Source of the DNA: Caldilineaceae bacterium
Lineage (GTDB): Bacteria > Chloroflexota > Anaerolineae > Caldilineales > Caldilineaceae
Length of the DNA stretch: 64,000 nt
Direction of reading: 5' to 3'
Assembly: GCA_958295845.1 (NCBI GenBank)
Contig: OY282376.1
Location: 633,022 to 697,021 of the forward strand
In this document: one piece after another, positions 32,075 to 39,885 of the stretch
How the letters are laid out: every line of letters starts with the position of its first letter
How positions within the stretch are numbered: the stretch's first letter is position 1
Notes under the pieces: model-generated
The model's input: the letters and a program-made list of their open reading frames with translations, nothing else
Database searches by the model: none
Told to the model about the DNA's origin: nothing
Translations under genes and position numbers: made by a program

Positions 32075-33256
32075 ATGCAGAACCCATTAGCATCTTGGCC
32101 AACCTTACAACCACCCGGACTGCACGTCAGACAGACGCACTTCGTACTCCTGCTCCTGTTCGCCGCACTCCTAATCACAGCCTGCGGCCGTGACCGAGAG
32201 CCCACCGTCGCCGAAGCCGCAACCGAACAGCCAGCAGCCGCCGAACAACAGGCCCAGCCGGACGCCCCCGCACCCGCAGGCGTCCGCGCCGACGGCACCT
32301 TCCGCATCGTCGCCACCACTACCCAGGCCGGCGACCTGTCCGGCATTCTCACCGACGGCGTCGCCGGCATCGAGATCACGCCCCTCATGGGCGCCGGCGT
32401 CGACCCCCATCTCTACCAGCCCACCGAGTCCGACATCAGCGCCATGAACGCCGCCGACATGGTCATCTACAGCGGCCTCCACCTCGAAGGCCAGTTTGAC
32501 GCCGTCTTCGAAGCCCTGCGCGAACAGGGCACCCTGATCTACAGCCTTTCCAAACCCGTCAAGGACGGCGGCTTCGTAATCGGCGGCTTCGGCGCCGACC
32601 AGAACCAGCCCGGCACCGACGACCCGCACTTCTGGTTCGACCCCCGCAACTGGGAGCTGACCGTGTCCGACCTGGCCCAGACCCTCGCCGAGCTCGATCC
32701 CGACAACGCCGACACCTACACCGCCCACGCCGACGCCTACAACGTCCAGCTCCGCACACTCTTTACCTGGGCCGACGAAGGCATGCGCTCCGTGCCCGAA
32801 GCCCAGCGCTACCTCGTTACCTCCCACGACGCCTTCCAATACTTCGGCGCCGCATTCGGCTGGCGCATGGCCGGCATCCAGGGCATCAGCACCGAAGACG
32901 AGACCGGAGTCGGCGACATCCAACGCACCGCCCAGTTCGTCGTCGAACAGGGCATCCCCGTCCTCTTCGTCGAGAGCAGCATCTCGCCCGACACCATCGA
33001 AGCGGTCCAGGCCGCCATCGAAGCCCAAGGCGGCGCCGTCCGCGTCGGCGTGCGCGAGCTCTACTCCGACGCCATGGGCATGCCCGGCACATTCCCCGGC
33101 GCCTACATCGGCATGATCGCCGAAAACGTCTATACCATCCTCCAGTCCTACCGCTGCGCCGGCGCCCCGGCCACTATCCCCGACTGGCCCGGCAGCATCG
33201 ACACCGCGCCGCCGCAGGAGCTGCTTGCAGTTGACTGTGAAGCTGAAGAAACGTAA
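32075..33256 (+). CDS. troA: TroA-like zinc/manganese-binding lipoprotein
   Basis: 393 residues. A signal peptide with lipobox (LLITAC, Cys near 31) is followed by an Ala/Pro/Gln-rich linker. The cluster A-I metal ligands are readable: His in GVDPHLYQP, His in DDPHFWFDP, His in VTSHDAFQYFG and Asp in LYSDAMGMPG. The third ligand being His, as in Treponema TroA and zinc receptors, not Glu as in PsaA, suggests Zn or a broad Zn/Mn/Fe range. It is the first gene of an A-B-C-D order importer. The segment around 100-130 is not His-rich, unlike many zinc-only receptors. A hairpin separates it from the ATPase gene. Confidence 0.92.
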   Translation: MQNPLASWPTLQPPGLHVRQTHFVLLLLFAALLITACGRDREPTVAEAATEQPAAAEQQAQPDAPAPAGVRADGTFRIVATTTQAGDLSGILTDGVAGIEITPLMGAGVDPHLYQPTESDISAMNAADMVIYSGLHLEGQFDAVFEALREQGTLIYSLSKPVKDGGFVIGGFGADQNQPGTDDPHFWFDPRNWELTVSDLAQTLAELDPDNADTYTAHADAYNVQLRTLFTWADEGMRSVPEAQRYLVTSHDAFQYFGAAFGWRMAGIQGISTEDETGVGDIQRTAQFVVEQGIPVLFVESSISPDTIEAVQAAIEAQGGAVRVGVRELYSDAMGMPGTFPGAYIGMIAENVYTILQSYRCAGAPATIPDWPGSIDTAPPQELLAVDCEAEET

Positions 33257-33288
33257 CCGCTGTCCGAAGATAACTCCCTTGTTGGTCA

Positions 33289-33318
33289 AGGTCGCGCTCA
33301 TTCCCCCGGGAGCGCGAC
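33289..33318. terminator. intercistronic hairpin after troA-like gene
   Basis: GGTCGCGCTC and GAGCGCGACC form a perfect 10-bp GC-rich stem with a 10-nt loop, 30 nt after the stop. A shorter hairpin (CCTTG-TTGGT-CAAGG) overlaps its left arm and could compete with it. No T-run follows, so it more likely stabilises mRNA or attenuates than fully terminates. It is the third receptor gene in this window followed by such a structure. Confidence 0.6.
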
Positions 33319-33452
33319 CGTACCCTATCAGCCGCCAGTGCGCCGCAACCCGTTCGGCGTCCTGCCGCCTTGCTACCTGAATCTGCGAAATCGAAAGCTC
33401 GGAACACGCCCGCGTCGCCAGCCCGCGCACGCCCGCAAGGAGTAAAATAAAC

Positions 33453-34247
33453 GTGAGTGTCCTCAGCGGAAACGGTCCGCATGACGACGCCAATACGGCC
33501 CTCGAGATCGACGATCTGACCGTGGCCTACAACAGCAAACCCGCCATCTGGGACATCGATCTGCGCGTGCCCGAAGGCGTCCTCATGGCCGTCATCGGAC
33601 CCAACGGCGCCGGCAAGAGTACGCTCATCAAAGCGGCCCTCAAGCTCATCCCCCGCGCCGCCGGCACCGTCCAGTTCTACGGCCAACCCTACGAGCACGT
33701 CCGTGGCCTCGTCGGCTACGTCCCCCAGCGCGGCAGCGTCGACTGGGACTTCCCCACCACCGTCCTCGACGTCGTCTCCATGGGCCTCTACGGCCGTCTC
33801 GGCTGGATCCGCCGTCCCGGACAAAGCGAACGCGAATCGGCCTTGCATGCCCTCGAACAGGTCGGCATGCAGGACTTCGCCGATCGCCAGATCAGCCAGC
33901 TATCCGGCGGTCAGCAGCAGCGCACCTTCCTCGCCCGCGCCCTCGTCCAGGACGCCCGCATCTATCTCATGGACGAGCCCTTCGCCGCCGTCGACGCCGT
34001 CACCGAGCGCGCCATCATCACCATCATGCGCGAGCTGCGCGCCCGCGGCAAAACAGTCGTCGTCGTCCACCACGACCTGCAGACCGCCCCCGAGTACTTC
34101 GACTGGGTCACCCTGCTCAACGTAGAAATAGTCGCCACCGGCCCCATCGCCACCACCTTCACCCCCGAAAACCTGCGCCGCACCTACGGCGGCCGCGTCG
34201 CCTACCTGCAAGAAGGCCAGCAAATCGCCGGCCTCGAAAAAGAATAA
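33453..34247 (+). CDS. troB: TroB-like metal ABC transporter ATPase
   Basis: 264 residues; GTG start at 33453 preceded by AAGGAG. Walker A GPNGAGKST (~50), Q-loop PQRGSVDWDFP, signature LSGGQQQR (~150), Walker B IYLMDEP (~172) and H-loop VVVHHDLQT are all present. YVPQRGSVDWDFPTTV is typical of the Mn/Zn/Fe importer ATPase group (TroB, MntB, ZnuC). It hydrolyses ATP on the cytoplasmic face for the two permeases downstream. No unusual features. Confidence 0.94.
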   Translation: MSVLSGNGPHDDANTALEIDDLTVAYNSKPAIWDIDLRVPEGVLMAVIGPNGAGKSTLIKAALKLIPRAAGTVQFYGQPYEHVRGLVGYVPQRGSVDWDFPTTVLDVVSMGLYGRLGWIRRPGQSERESALHALEQVGMQDFADRQISQLSGGQQQRTFLARALVQDARIYLMDEPFAAVDAVTERAIITIMRELRARGKTVVVVHHDLQTAPEYFDWVTLLNVEIVATGPIATTFTPENLRRTYGGRVAYLQEGQQIAGLEKE

Positions 34248-34476
34248 CAGAAATGTTTTCCTCAATGGCCCTTAGCACAAAAAGGTATTCTTCGCGGCTA
34301 GAGAAAGGCGCCTTCCATGCCCTACCGCCAACACCGGTAGGGGCACCCCTTGTGGGTGCCCTCGCACACACGCCAATCTGGCACTGCACCCATCAGAGGC
34401 TTTCATAGATCAAGAAAGGTGTTCTTCGCGGCCCCGCACGGCCAAAGAAAGGCGTTCTTCCCATACTAGGCAGTTC

Positions 34477-34553
34477 ACTAAAAACTAAAAACTGACTACT
34501 AAAAACTGACAACCAGCATGACTAAAAACTATAAACTGACTACTAAAAACAGC
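34477..34553. repeat. A-rich ACTAAAAACTGACT repeats running into the troC-like gene
   Basis: The 270-bp spacer 34248-34517 holds TTCGTGG-type repeats, a GGGCACCC palindrome (34334-34358), and from 34477 units of CTAAAAACTGACTA. The array continues past the ATG at 34518 to about 34553, so the first dozen codons of the permease are repeat units. There is no ribosome-binding site. Confidence 0.8.
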
Positions 34554-35921
34554 AGTTCCGACCGCCGCATCTGGCTCCTCATCGGCGCCACCGCGCTCAT
34601 CGCCGCGCTCTTCGTACCCTTCAGCCAGCTATTCCTGCACGTCGAATACGACTACACCCTGCGCACCGTCGCCCTCGGTGGCGCACTCCTCGGCATCGTC
34701 AGCGGCGTCCTCGGCTGCTTCGCCGTCCTGCGCCGCCAGAGCCTCCTCGGCGACGCCCTCTCCCACGCCGCCCTGCCCGGCGTCGCCATCGCCTTCCTCC
34801 TCGCCGGCCGCGACCTCGGCCTGCTCCTGATCGGCGCCGGCGTCACAAGCTGGCTCGGCGTCTACTTCATCCGCCTCGTCACCGGCACTACCCGCATCAA
34901 ACAGGACGCAGCCATGGGCATCGTCCTCGCCGCCTGGTTCGCCGCCGGCATCGCCCTCCTCGTCTACATCCAGGCCCGCCCCGACGCCAGCCAGGCCGGC
35001 CTCGACACCTTCATCTTCGGCCAGGCCGCCGCCATCATCGAACGCGACGTCCGCCTCATCGCCGCCGTCGGAACTGTATCATTCATCGTCCTCGCCCTCT
35101 TCTGGAAAGAGTTCAAACTGATCACCTTCGACGCCGAGTTCGCCGGCGCAAACGGCTTCCGCGTCAACCTCCTCAGCATGGCGCTCTCTACCCTCATCGT
35201 CGTCGCCATCGTGCTCGGCCTCCAGCTCGCCGGCGTCATCCTCATGGTCGGCATGCTGATCGCCTCCGGCATCGCCGCCCGCCAGTGGACCAACCAGCTC
35301 GGCCAGATGGTCATTCTCTCTGCCGTCTTCGGCGCATTCGCCGGCGGCGCCGGCGCAATCATCAGCGCTATCGATGCCGACATCCCCACCGGGCCCCTGA
35401 TCGTAGTCGTCGCCTTTCTGCTCGTGGCCATATCCCTCGGCTTCGCGCCCGGCCGCGGACTCGTCTGGACTCTCCTGCGCCGTCTGTCCGACCGCCGCCG
35501 CTTCGCCGCCCAGACCATGCTGCAGGACCTCTACCACTACGCAATCGACCACGGCCGCGCCGACCTGCCTGCGCCCGAATCCTTCCTGTTCGGCGTGCGC
35601 GGCGCAACCGCCAAAGAAGGCCTGCGCCAGCTCCACGCCCGCGGCCAGGTCCAGCGCAGCAACGGCGCCTGGATGCTCACGCCCGCCGGCATCGAAGCCG
35701 CCTCCCGCGACGACCGCAACCACCAGCTCTGGGCCGTCTACCGCCAGTACGCCGACGACCTCGCCCTGCCCGCCATAGCCGAAGACCGCCAGCAGGACAT
35801 CGCCGACCTCCTGCCCCCCGAATCCGTCGCTAAACTCGAATTCAAACTCGACACAATCCGCAACGCCGCCGCCCCACCAGCACAAGAACAATCGCTGCCC
35901 AATGCAGTTACTGACCACTAA
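34518..35921 (+). CDS. troC: TroC-like metal ABC permease with C-terminal winged-helix domain
   Basis: 467 residues. The N-terminal peptide MTKNYKLTTKNSS is encoded by intergenic repeat units. Residues ~15-320 are the ABC-3 membrane domain with eight or so helices (GVLGCFAVLRRQSLLGDALSHAALPG is the family signature; ALFWKEFKLITFDAEFAGANGF the next). Residues ~330-450 form a soluble domain with winged-helix character (YHYAIDHGRADLPAPESF, then AKEGLRQLHARGQVQRSNGAWMLTPAG), like the DtxR/MntR DNA-binding domain. The last codons (VTDH, stop) fall in an ACCACTGACC repeat. It may sense metal or contact DNA or the ATPase; that is inference. The alternative start at a later Leu or Ile cannot be excluded. 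Confidence 0.9.
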   Translation: MTKNYKLTTKNSSSDRRIWLLIGATALIAALFVPFSQLFLHVEYDYTLRTVALGGALLGIVSGVLGCFAVLRRQSLLGDALSHAALPGVAIAFLLAGRDLGLLLIGAGVTSWLGVYFIRLVTGTTRIKQDAAMGIVLAAWFAAGIALLVYIQARPDASQAGLDTFIFGQAAAIIERDVRLIAAVGTVSFIVLALFWKEFKLITFDAEFAGANGFRVNLLSMALSTLIVVAIVLGLQLAGVILMVGMLIASGIAARQWTNQLGQMVILSAVFGAFAGGAGAIISAIDADIPTGPLIVVVAFLLVAISLGFAPGRGLVWTLLRRLSDRRRFAAQTMLQDLYHYAIDHGRADLPAPESFLFGVRGATAKEGLRQLHARGQVQRSNGAWMLTPAGIEAASRDDRNHQLWAVYRQYADDLALPAIAEDRQQDIADLLPPESVAKLEFKLDTIRNAAAPPAQEQSLPNAVTDH

Positions 35922-35950
35922 CCACTGACCACTGACCACTGACCACTGCA
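35905..35950. repeat. ACCACTGACC heptamer repeats between troC- and troD-like genes
   Basis: GACCACT/AACCACT units run from inside the last codons of the troC-like gene (GTTACTGACCACTAA) to CTGCAGT, ending 5 nt before the ATG of the next gene. The same heptamer arrays are found near 1050, 4156, 31935, 44050, 52425 and 60970. They replace the ribosome-binding site of the downstream gene. Confidence 0.8.
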
Positions 35951-35955
35951 GTCAA

Positions 35956-37464
35956 ATGTTTCAACTCGAAGAATTCATCATCCAATTCCTACTTAACTTC
36001 GTCGCCCGCGAGGACCTGAACGCCTTCCTGCGCAACCCCCAGCACACCGCCACCATCGTCGGCAGCCTGATCGCCGTATCCGGCGCCCTGCTGGGCACAT
36101 TCCTGCTCCTGCGCGGCATGTCCCTCACCAGCGACGCCATCAGCCACACCGTGCTCCTCGGCATCGTCGTCGCCTTCATCCTCATGGGCTCCCTCTTCGG
36201 CCAGCATCCCGATCTCTCCTCCGGCTGGCTCATCGTCGGCGCCGCCGCCGCCGGCGTGGCCACCGTCCTCCTCACCGAGCTCATCTACCGCTCCGGTCTC
36301 GTCAAACAAGATGCCGCCCTCGGCCTCGCCTTCCCCCTCCTCTTCGCCATCGCCGTCATCCTCGTCTCCCGCGTCGTCAGCGACGTCCATCTCGACGAAG
36401 ACGCCGTCATGGTCGGCGAAATCGGCGTCGCCTGGGCCAACACCAACAGCCACTGCCTCAGCGGCTGCGAATCCGTCACCATCACGCCCGACGACCCCCG
36501 TGCCGAAATGACGCGCCAGTGCACCAACTGCCGCAATCTGGGCATCAGCCCCCGCGACGACAAAGCCGAATTCACGACGATCTGCACCAACTGCGGCGAC
36601 TACAGCCCGGCCCAGGCCTGGCAGGCCGGCTTCACCCGCCAGGAACCCGTCCTCGTATTCTGGCCCAAATCGATCACCGTCATGGCCGTGATGACCCTGC
36701 TCACCCTTCTCGCTATCGTCCTCTTCTACAAGGAGCTCAAACTCTCCACCTTCGACCCGACCCTGGCTGCCGCGCTCGGCTTCCGACCCACCCTCCTCCA
36801 CTACGGCCTGATGGTCCTGGTCAGCCTCGTCGCCGTCGGCGCATTCGACGCCGTCGGCTCCATTCTCGTCGTCGCCTTCTTTATCATCCCGCCCGCCGCC
36901 GCCTACCTGCTCACCGACCGCCTGCCCCGCATGCTGCTCTACAGCTCGCTCATCGGCGCAGCCGGCGCCTACAGCGGCTACGACCTCGCCCGCGGCAACC
37001 TGCTCGGCGTTGTTCACCTCAGCGACATCCTCGCCGCCTTCAACAACCTCTTCGGCCTCGGCCTCAGCGAGCAATGGGACTCATCCATCTCCGCTTCGAT
37101 GGTGCTCATGACCTTTCTCTTTTTCCTCGCCGCCTGGGTCTTTTCACCCAAATACGGCCTCGTCTCAACCATGCTCCGCCGCCGCAACCAGCGTCGCAGC
37201 TTTGACGATCAGGTCGTCCTGGGGCATATTCATCGTCACCAAGGGCGCGCCGCCGAGAGCGATGAACTGACCGCCTCGACGCTCTACCGCCATTTCCGCT
37301 GGTCGCCCGCCAAAATGGAACGCACGCTGCGCCAGCTGGCCGCCCGCAATCTCGTCCAAATCGAGGCCGATCAGGTCTCCCTCACCGACCACGGCGAGAC
37401 CCACGCCCACCAGTTCAGACAGACGCAGCTAACCAACGAAAGCGTCGGAGAACTATCCACATGA
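35956..37464 (+). CDS. troD: TroD-like metal ABC permease with cysteine-rich insert and winged-helix tail
   Basis: 502 residues. The ABC-3 membrane domain starts GSLIAVSGALLGTFLLLRGM and contains LTSDAISHTVLLGIVVAF and FYKELKLSTFDPTLAAALGF. Between VGEIGVAWAN (~160) and WPKSITVMA (~235) is an insert of ~60 residues with six cysteines, CLSGC, CTNC and CTNC; the last two lie in a duplicated motif (DDPRAEMTRQCTNC, then DDKAEFTTICTNC). It resembles a zinc ribbon and is foreign to this family. Residues ~410-495 form a winged-helix-like domain (ASTLYRHFRWSPAKMERTL, LAARNLVQIEADQVSLTDHG). The stop overlaps the MFS start (ATGA). The insert may bind the transported metal. Confidence 0.9.
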   Translation: MFQLEEFIIQFLLNFVAREDLNAFLRNPQHTATIVGSLIAVSGALLGTFLLLRGMSLTSDAISHTVLLGIVVAFILMGSLFGQHPDLSSGWLIVGAAAAGVATVLLTELIYRSGLVKQDAALGLAFPLLFAIAVILVSRVVSDVHLDEDAVMVGEIGVAWANTNSHCLSGCESVTITPDDPRAEMTRQCTNCRNLGISPRDDKAEFTTICTNCGDYSPAQAWQAGFTRQEPVLVFWPKSITVMAVMTLLTLLAIVLFYKELKLSTFDPTLAAALGFRPTLLHYGLMVLVSLVAVGAFDAVGSILVVAFFIIPPAAAYLLTDRLPRMLLYSSLIGAAGAYSGYDLARGNLLGVVHLSDILAAFNNLFGLGLSEQWDSSISASMVLMTFLFFLAAWVFSPKYGLVSTMLRRRNQRRSFDDQVVLGHIHRHQGRAAESDELTASTLYRHFRWSPAKMERTLRQLAARNLVQIEADQVSLTDHGETHAHQFRQTQLTNESVGELST

Positions 37465-38810
37465 CAAAACTGAACACCGCCGCGGCCGCCCCCGCCCCCA
37501 CTTCCGCCGCGCCCGCCATGCCGGTCACCGCGCTCGGCCTCACCGGCTATCTTTTCATCGGCACCGCCGCCGTCCTCATCCCGTCCGTGATGCCCTTCAT
37601 CACCGACGAATACATGGCGACCGGCCTGACCCTGACCGCAATCGGCCTCATCTTCCCGGCCCGCGCCGTCGGCGGCATCCTCGGCAACCTCCTCGCCGGC
37701 ATCGCCTCCGACCGGCTCGGCTACAGCCGCCTGGTCTGGATGGCCGCGCTCGCGCTGGCAGCCTCCATGGCCCTGGCCGGCGCCGCCCGCATCTGGTTCC
37801 TCTTCCTCGCCGCCTTCGCCCTCATCAGCATCGTCCAGTCCTCCCTCACCACCGGCATCAACGCCATGGTCGCCGACGCCAACCGCGACAGCCGCGCCCG
37901 TGCCCTCAACGTACTGCACGGCGTCTACGCCGTCGGCGCAACCATCTCCCCCCTCGTCTTCGGCATCGTCCTTGAACAGGGCCTGCCCTGGCGCTGGACC
38001 ATGGCGGCCACCGGCCTCATTTGGCTCGTCTACGGCGCCGGCGCGTTGCTGCTCATCCGCCGAATCTCACCGGCAACCGCCTCCCCTGCCGATCCAGGCA
38101 CCGCGCCCGCGAATGAAGGACCGGAGAATGCACTGGATCCTGAAACAAAAACGACCCCGCAAAGCGGGGCCAGCACCTCAATTCTCTCTTCAGTTTGGGC
38201 TGAGATTCAGGATACCCTCTCTGCAAACTGGGGCATGCTGCGCAACGCCGGCTTCCTTTCCCTTTTCCTGATCGCCTTCATCTACAACGGCGTCGCCTTC
38301 AGCCTGCTCGGCTGGGTCGCCCTCTTCATGCAGGAGTCAGCCGGCCTCTCCACCTTCTACTCAATCTCCATGATCTCCGTCTTCTACGTCGCCCTCACCG
38401 CCGGCCGCTTCCTCTGCGCCGCCTACGCCGAGCGCCTCGGTTACGCCCCTACCCTCCTTATCCTGGCCGTCGGCCTCGCCCTCACCTACCCGCTCGTCGT
38501 CTTCAGCTCCACCGCCGCCCCGCTCGTCATCGGCATCTTCCTCACCGGCCTCACCCTCTCCGGCCTCTTCCCCACCGCCCTCGCCTTCGGCTCCCGCCTC
38601 TACCCCCAGCAGAGCGGCGCCGTCACCGGCATCCTCAACGTCGCCATGATCGCCGGCGCCATGCTCCCCCCACTCTGGACCGGCGTCTTCTCCGACATCT
38701 GGAGCTTTCAGACCGCACTCGGCATCAACTACTCCATGGCCTTCCTCCTCCTCGCCGTCTGCCTCTACCTCGCCCGCCTCGAACGCCAAACTGCAAGAAC
38801 CAGTGAGTAA
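37461..38810 (+). CDS. MFS transporter
   Basis: 449 residues with 12 predicted helices in two halves and a hydrophilic central loop (residues ~205-255, rich in Pro, Thr and Glu). GLIFPARAVGGILGNLLAGIASDRLGY carries the DRxGR-like loop 2-3 motif of major facilitator proteins. Its ATG overlaps the troD-like stop by 4 nt, so it is co-translated with the metal importer. It may export a chelate or metal, or be linked to the same metal stress response; the substrate is unknown. Confidence 0.9.
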   Translation: MTKLNTAAAAPAPTSAAPAMPVTALGLTGYLFIGTAAVLIPSVMPFITDEYMATGLTLTAIGLIFPARAVGGILGNLLAGIASDRLGYSRLVWMAALALAASMALAGAARIWFLFLAAFALISIVQSSLTTGINAMVADANRDSRARALNVLHGVYAVGATISPLVFGIVLEQGLPWRWTMAATGLIWLVYGAGALLLIRRISPATASPADPGTAPANEGPENALDPETKTTPQSGASTSILSSVWAEIQDTLSANWGMLRNAGFLSLFLIAFIYNGVAFSLLGWVALFMQESAGLSTFYSISMISVFYVALTAGRFLCAAYAERLGYAPTLLILAVGLALTYPLVVFSSTAAPLVIGIFLTGLTLSGLFPTALAFGSRLYPQQSGAVTGILNVAMIAGAMLPPLWTGVFSDIWSFQTALGINYSMAFLLLAVCLYLARLERQTARTSE

Positions 38811-38837
38811 GACCGGACGCCGCTAAGGGCGTTCATT

Positions 38838-38975
38838 TATATGGGCGGTCGGGCCTTCGGCCCTCCCTTGTGCAGGGGCTGCGCCCCCGCAACGCCCCCC
38901 TCCAAAACCACGCCTCGCGACCGGTACGCCTTCTTCGCATTTGAGCGCCTCGTCAACAGTGCGGCCGCTCTCAAC
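38838..38975. repeat. partial copy of the dispersed hairpin repeat
   Basis: The 409-bp spacer 38811-39219 has no gene. It carries GGGCGGTCGGGCC, TTCGGCCC hairpin, GGGGCTGCGCCCC and the GTCAACAGTG tail of the dispersed element, without the terminal inverted repeats. The rest (38976-39219) shows nothing beyond a short ACTAAAAACT-like piece near 39140. Confidence 0.65.
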
Positions 38976-39219
38976 CAATTGCATTACGAATAGGCCTGAA
39001 TGGCGGGAGCGTTGAAGGATTGGTCAGGAAAGGCAAGGATTGACCATATGAGGCACTTCAATTGAGGAGAATGGTATCAAAGCCCCGCGAAACTAGCCCT
39101 GTCCATCCTCCAATCCCAGTACCTCGTACTAGTGGGGCACTAAAAACTAACAACGCCAAACTGGAGGCTGACCAGTCCTGATCCAGACAGTGTCTGCCCA
39201 AAAGCTTGGGATACACCTA

Positions 39220-39447
39220 CTAACGATTCACCACTTCGGAATAGGGCTTCTCTGGCGTACGTTCCAGTTTTCTGCAGGTTTCAAGGTAATCATCAACCGC
39301 TTCTTCAAAAGCAGCACGCAGTTCTGCAACGGAGTCACCGTGGAAACCTACGATATCATTGATATCCGCAATATGACCAACAAAGCACCCGTCGTCCTCA
39401 CTATACTCAATTCGCGCAGCATATCCTTTGAAGCTCATTGTGTTCAT
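39220..39447 (-). CDS. hicB: HicB-like antitoxin, lacking its DNA-binding tail
   Basis: 75 residues. FKGYAARIEYSEDDGCFVGH followed by IVGFHGDSVAELRAAFEEAVDDYL is the partly degraded RNase-H-like fold of HicB antitoxins. Most relatives continue after EKPYSG with a ribbon-helix-helix segment; here the frame ends at EKPYSEVVNR, and the sequence beyond the stop does not restore it. It should still neutralise the toxin but may not bind the operator. It overlaps the hicA-like stop by 4 nt and is the second gene of the pair. Confidence 0.88.
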   Translation of the reverse strand: MNTMSFKGYAARIEYSEDDGCFVGHIADINDIVGFHGDSVAELRAAFEEAVDDYLETCRKLERTPEKPYSEVVNR

Positions 39448-39698
39448 GGCATTATTCCTGCTTTTTCTAGAAAGCGTCGAGCATCACGCACTTGGTATGG
39501 CTTTGCCTCTTTCTGAGGATGGGGACGATGAAAGGTGGCGACAACGTCGTTCAGTTCAAACCGCACGCGCGAGCCTCTCCCCTCAATCGATTTCGTTCCA
39601 AGCGCCCTGAATAACGCTTCTATACGCCTCCATTCCAGCGTCGTTGGCACAGGCTGCTGGAAAATGTTACTCAGAGTTGCTTGGTGTCGTCTATTCAT
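39444..39698 (-). CDS. hicA: HicA-like mRNA interferase toxin
   Basis: 84 residues. TTLEWRRIEALFRALGTKSI followed by GRGSRVRFELNDVVATFHRPHP and VRDARRFLEKAGIMP matches the HicA double-stranded-RNA-binding-like toxin fold; the His in TFHRPHP is the expected catalytic residue. HicA cuts mRNA and slows growth until bound by HicB. The toxin is first and the antitoxin second, the usual hicAB order. AGGGATGA before the ATG may serve as ribosome site. No other gene is adjacent, so it behaves as an independent module. Confidence 0.88.
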   Translation of the reverse strand: MNRRHQATLSNIFQQPVPTTLEWRRIEALFRALGTKSIEGRGSRVRFELNDVVATFHRPHPQKEAKPYQVRDARRFLEKAGIMP

Positions 39699-39885
39699 TC
39701 ATCCCTGGTTATCCCCTGCATAAACCTTTGAAGGATCTCTTGAAAACAGGAACCCGTTTGAAACCTCTGTCTTCTGTTACAAAGATGCAATTGGAGTGCA
39801 AGAGCTTTGTCAATTCTCACGAAGTTCGCGAGCTTTCTGTACAGCCTAGGTTCTGTATCAGCCACCTAATTATACACCGCTCCTC

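Noticed and set aside
32171..33493. 440-codon minus-strand frame opposite the troA-like gene.
   Set aside because: The plus strand encodes a protein with all four metal ligands; the opposite frame is a composition artefact.
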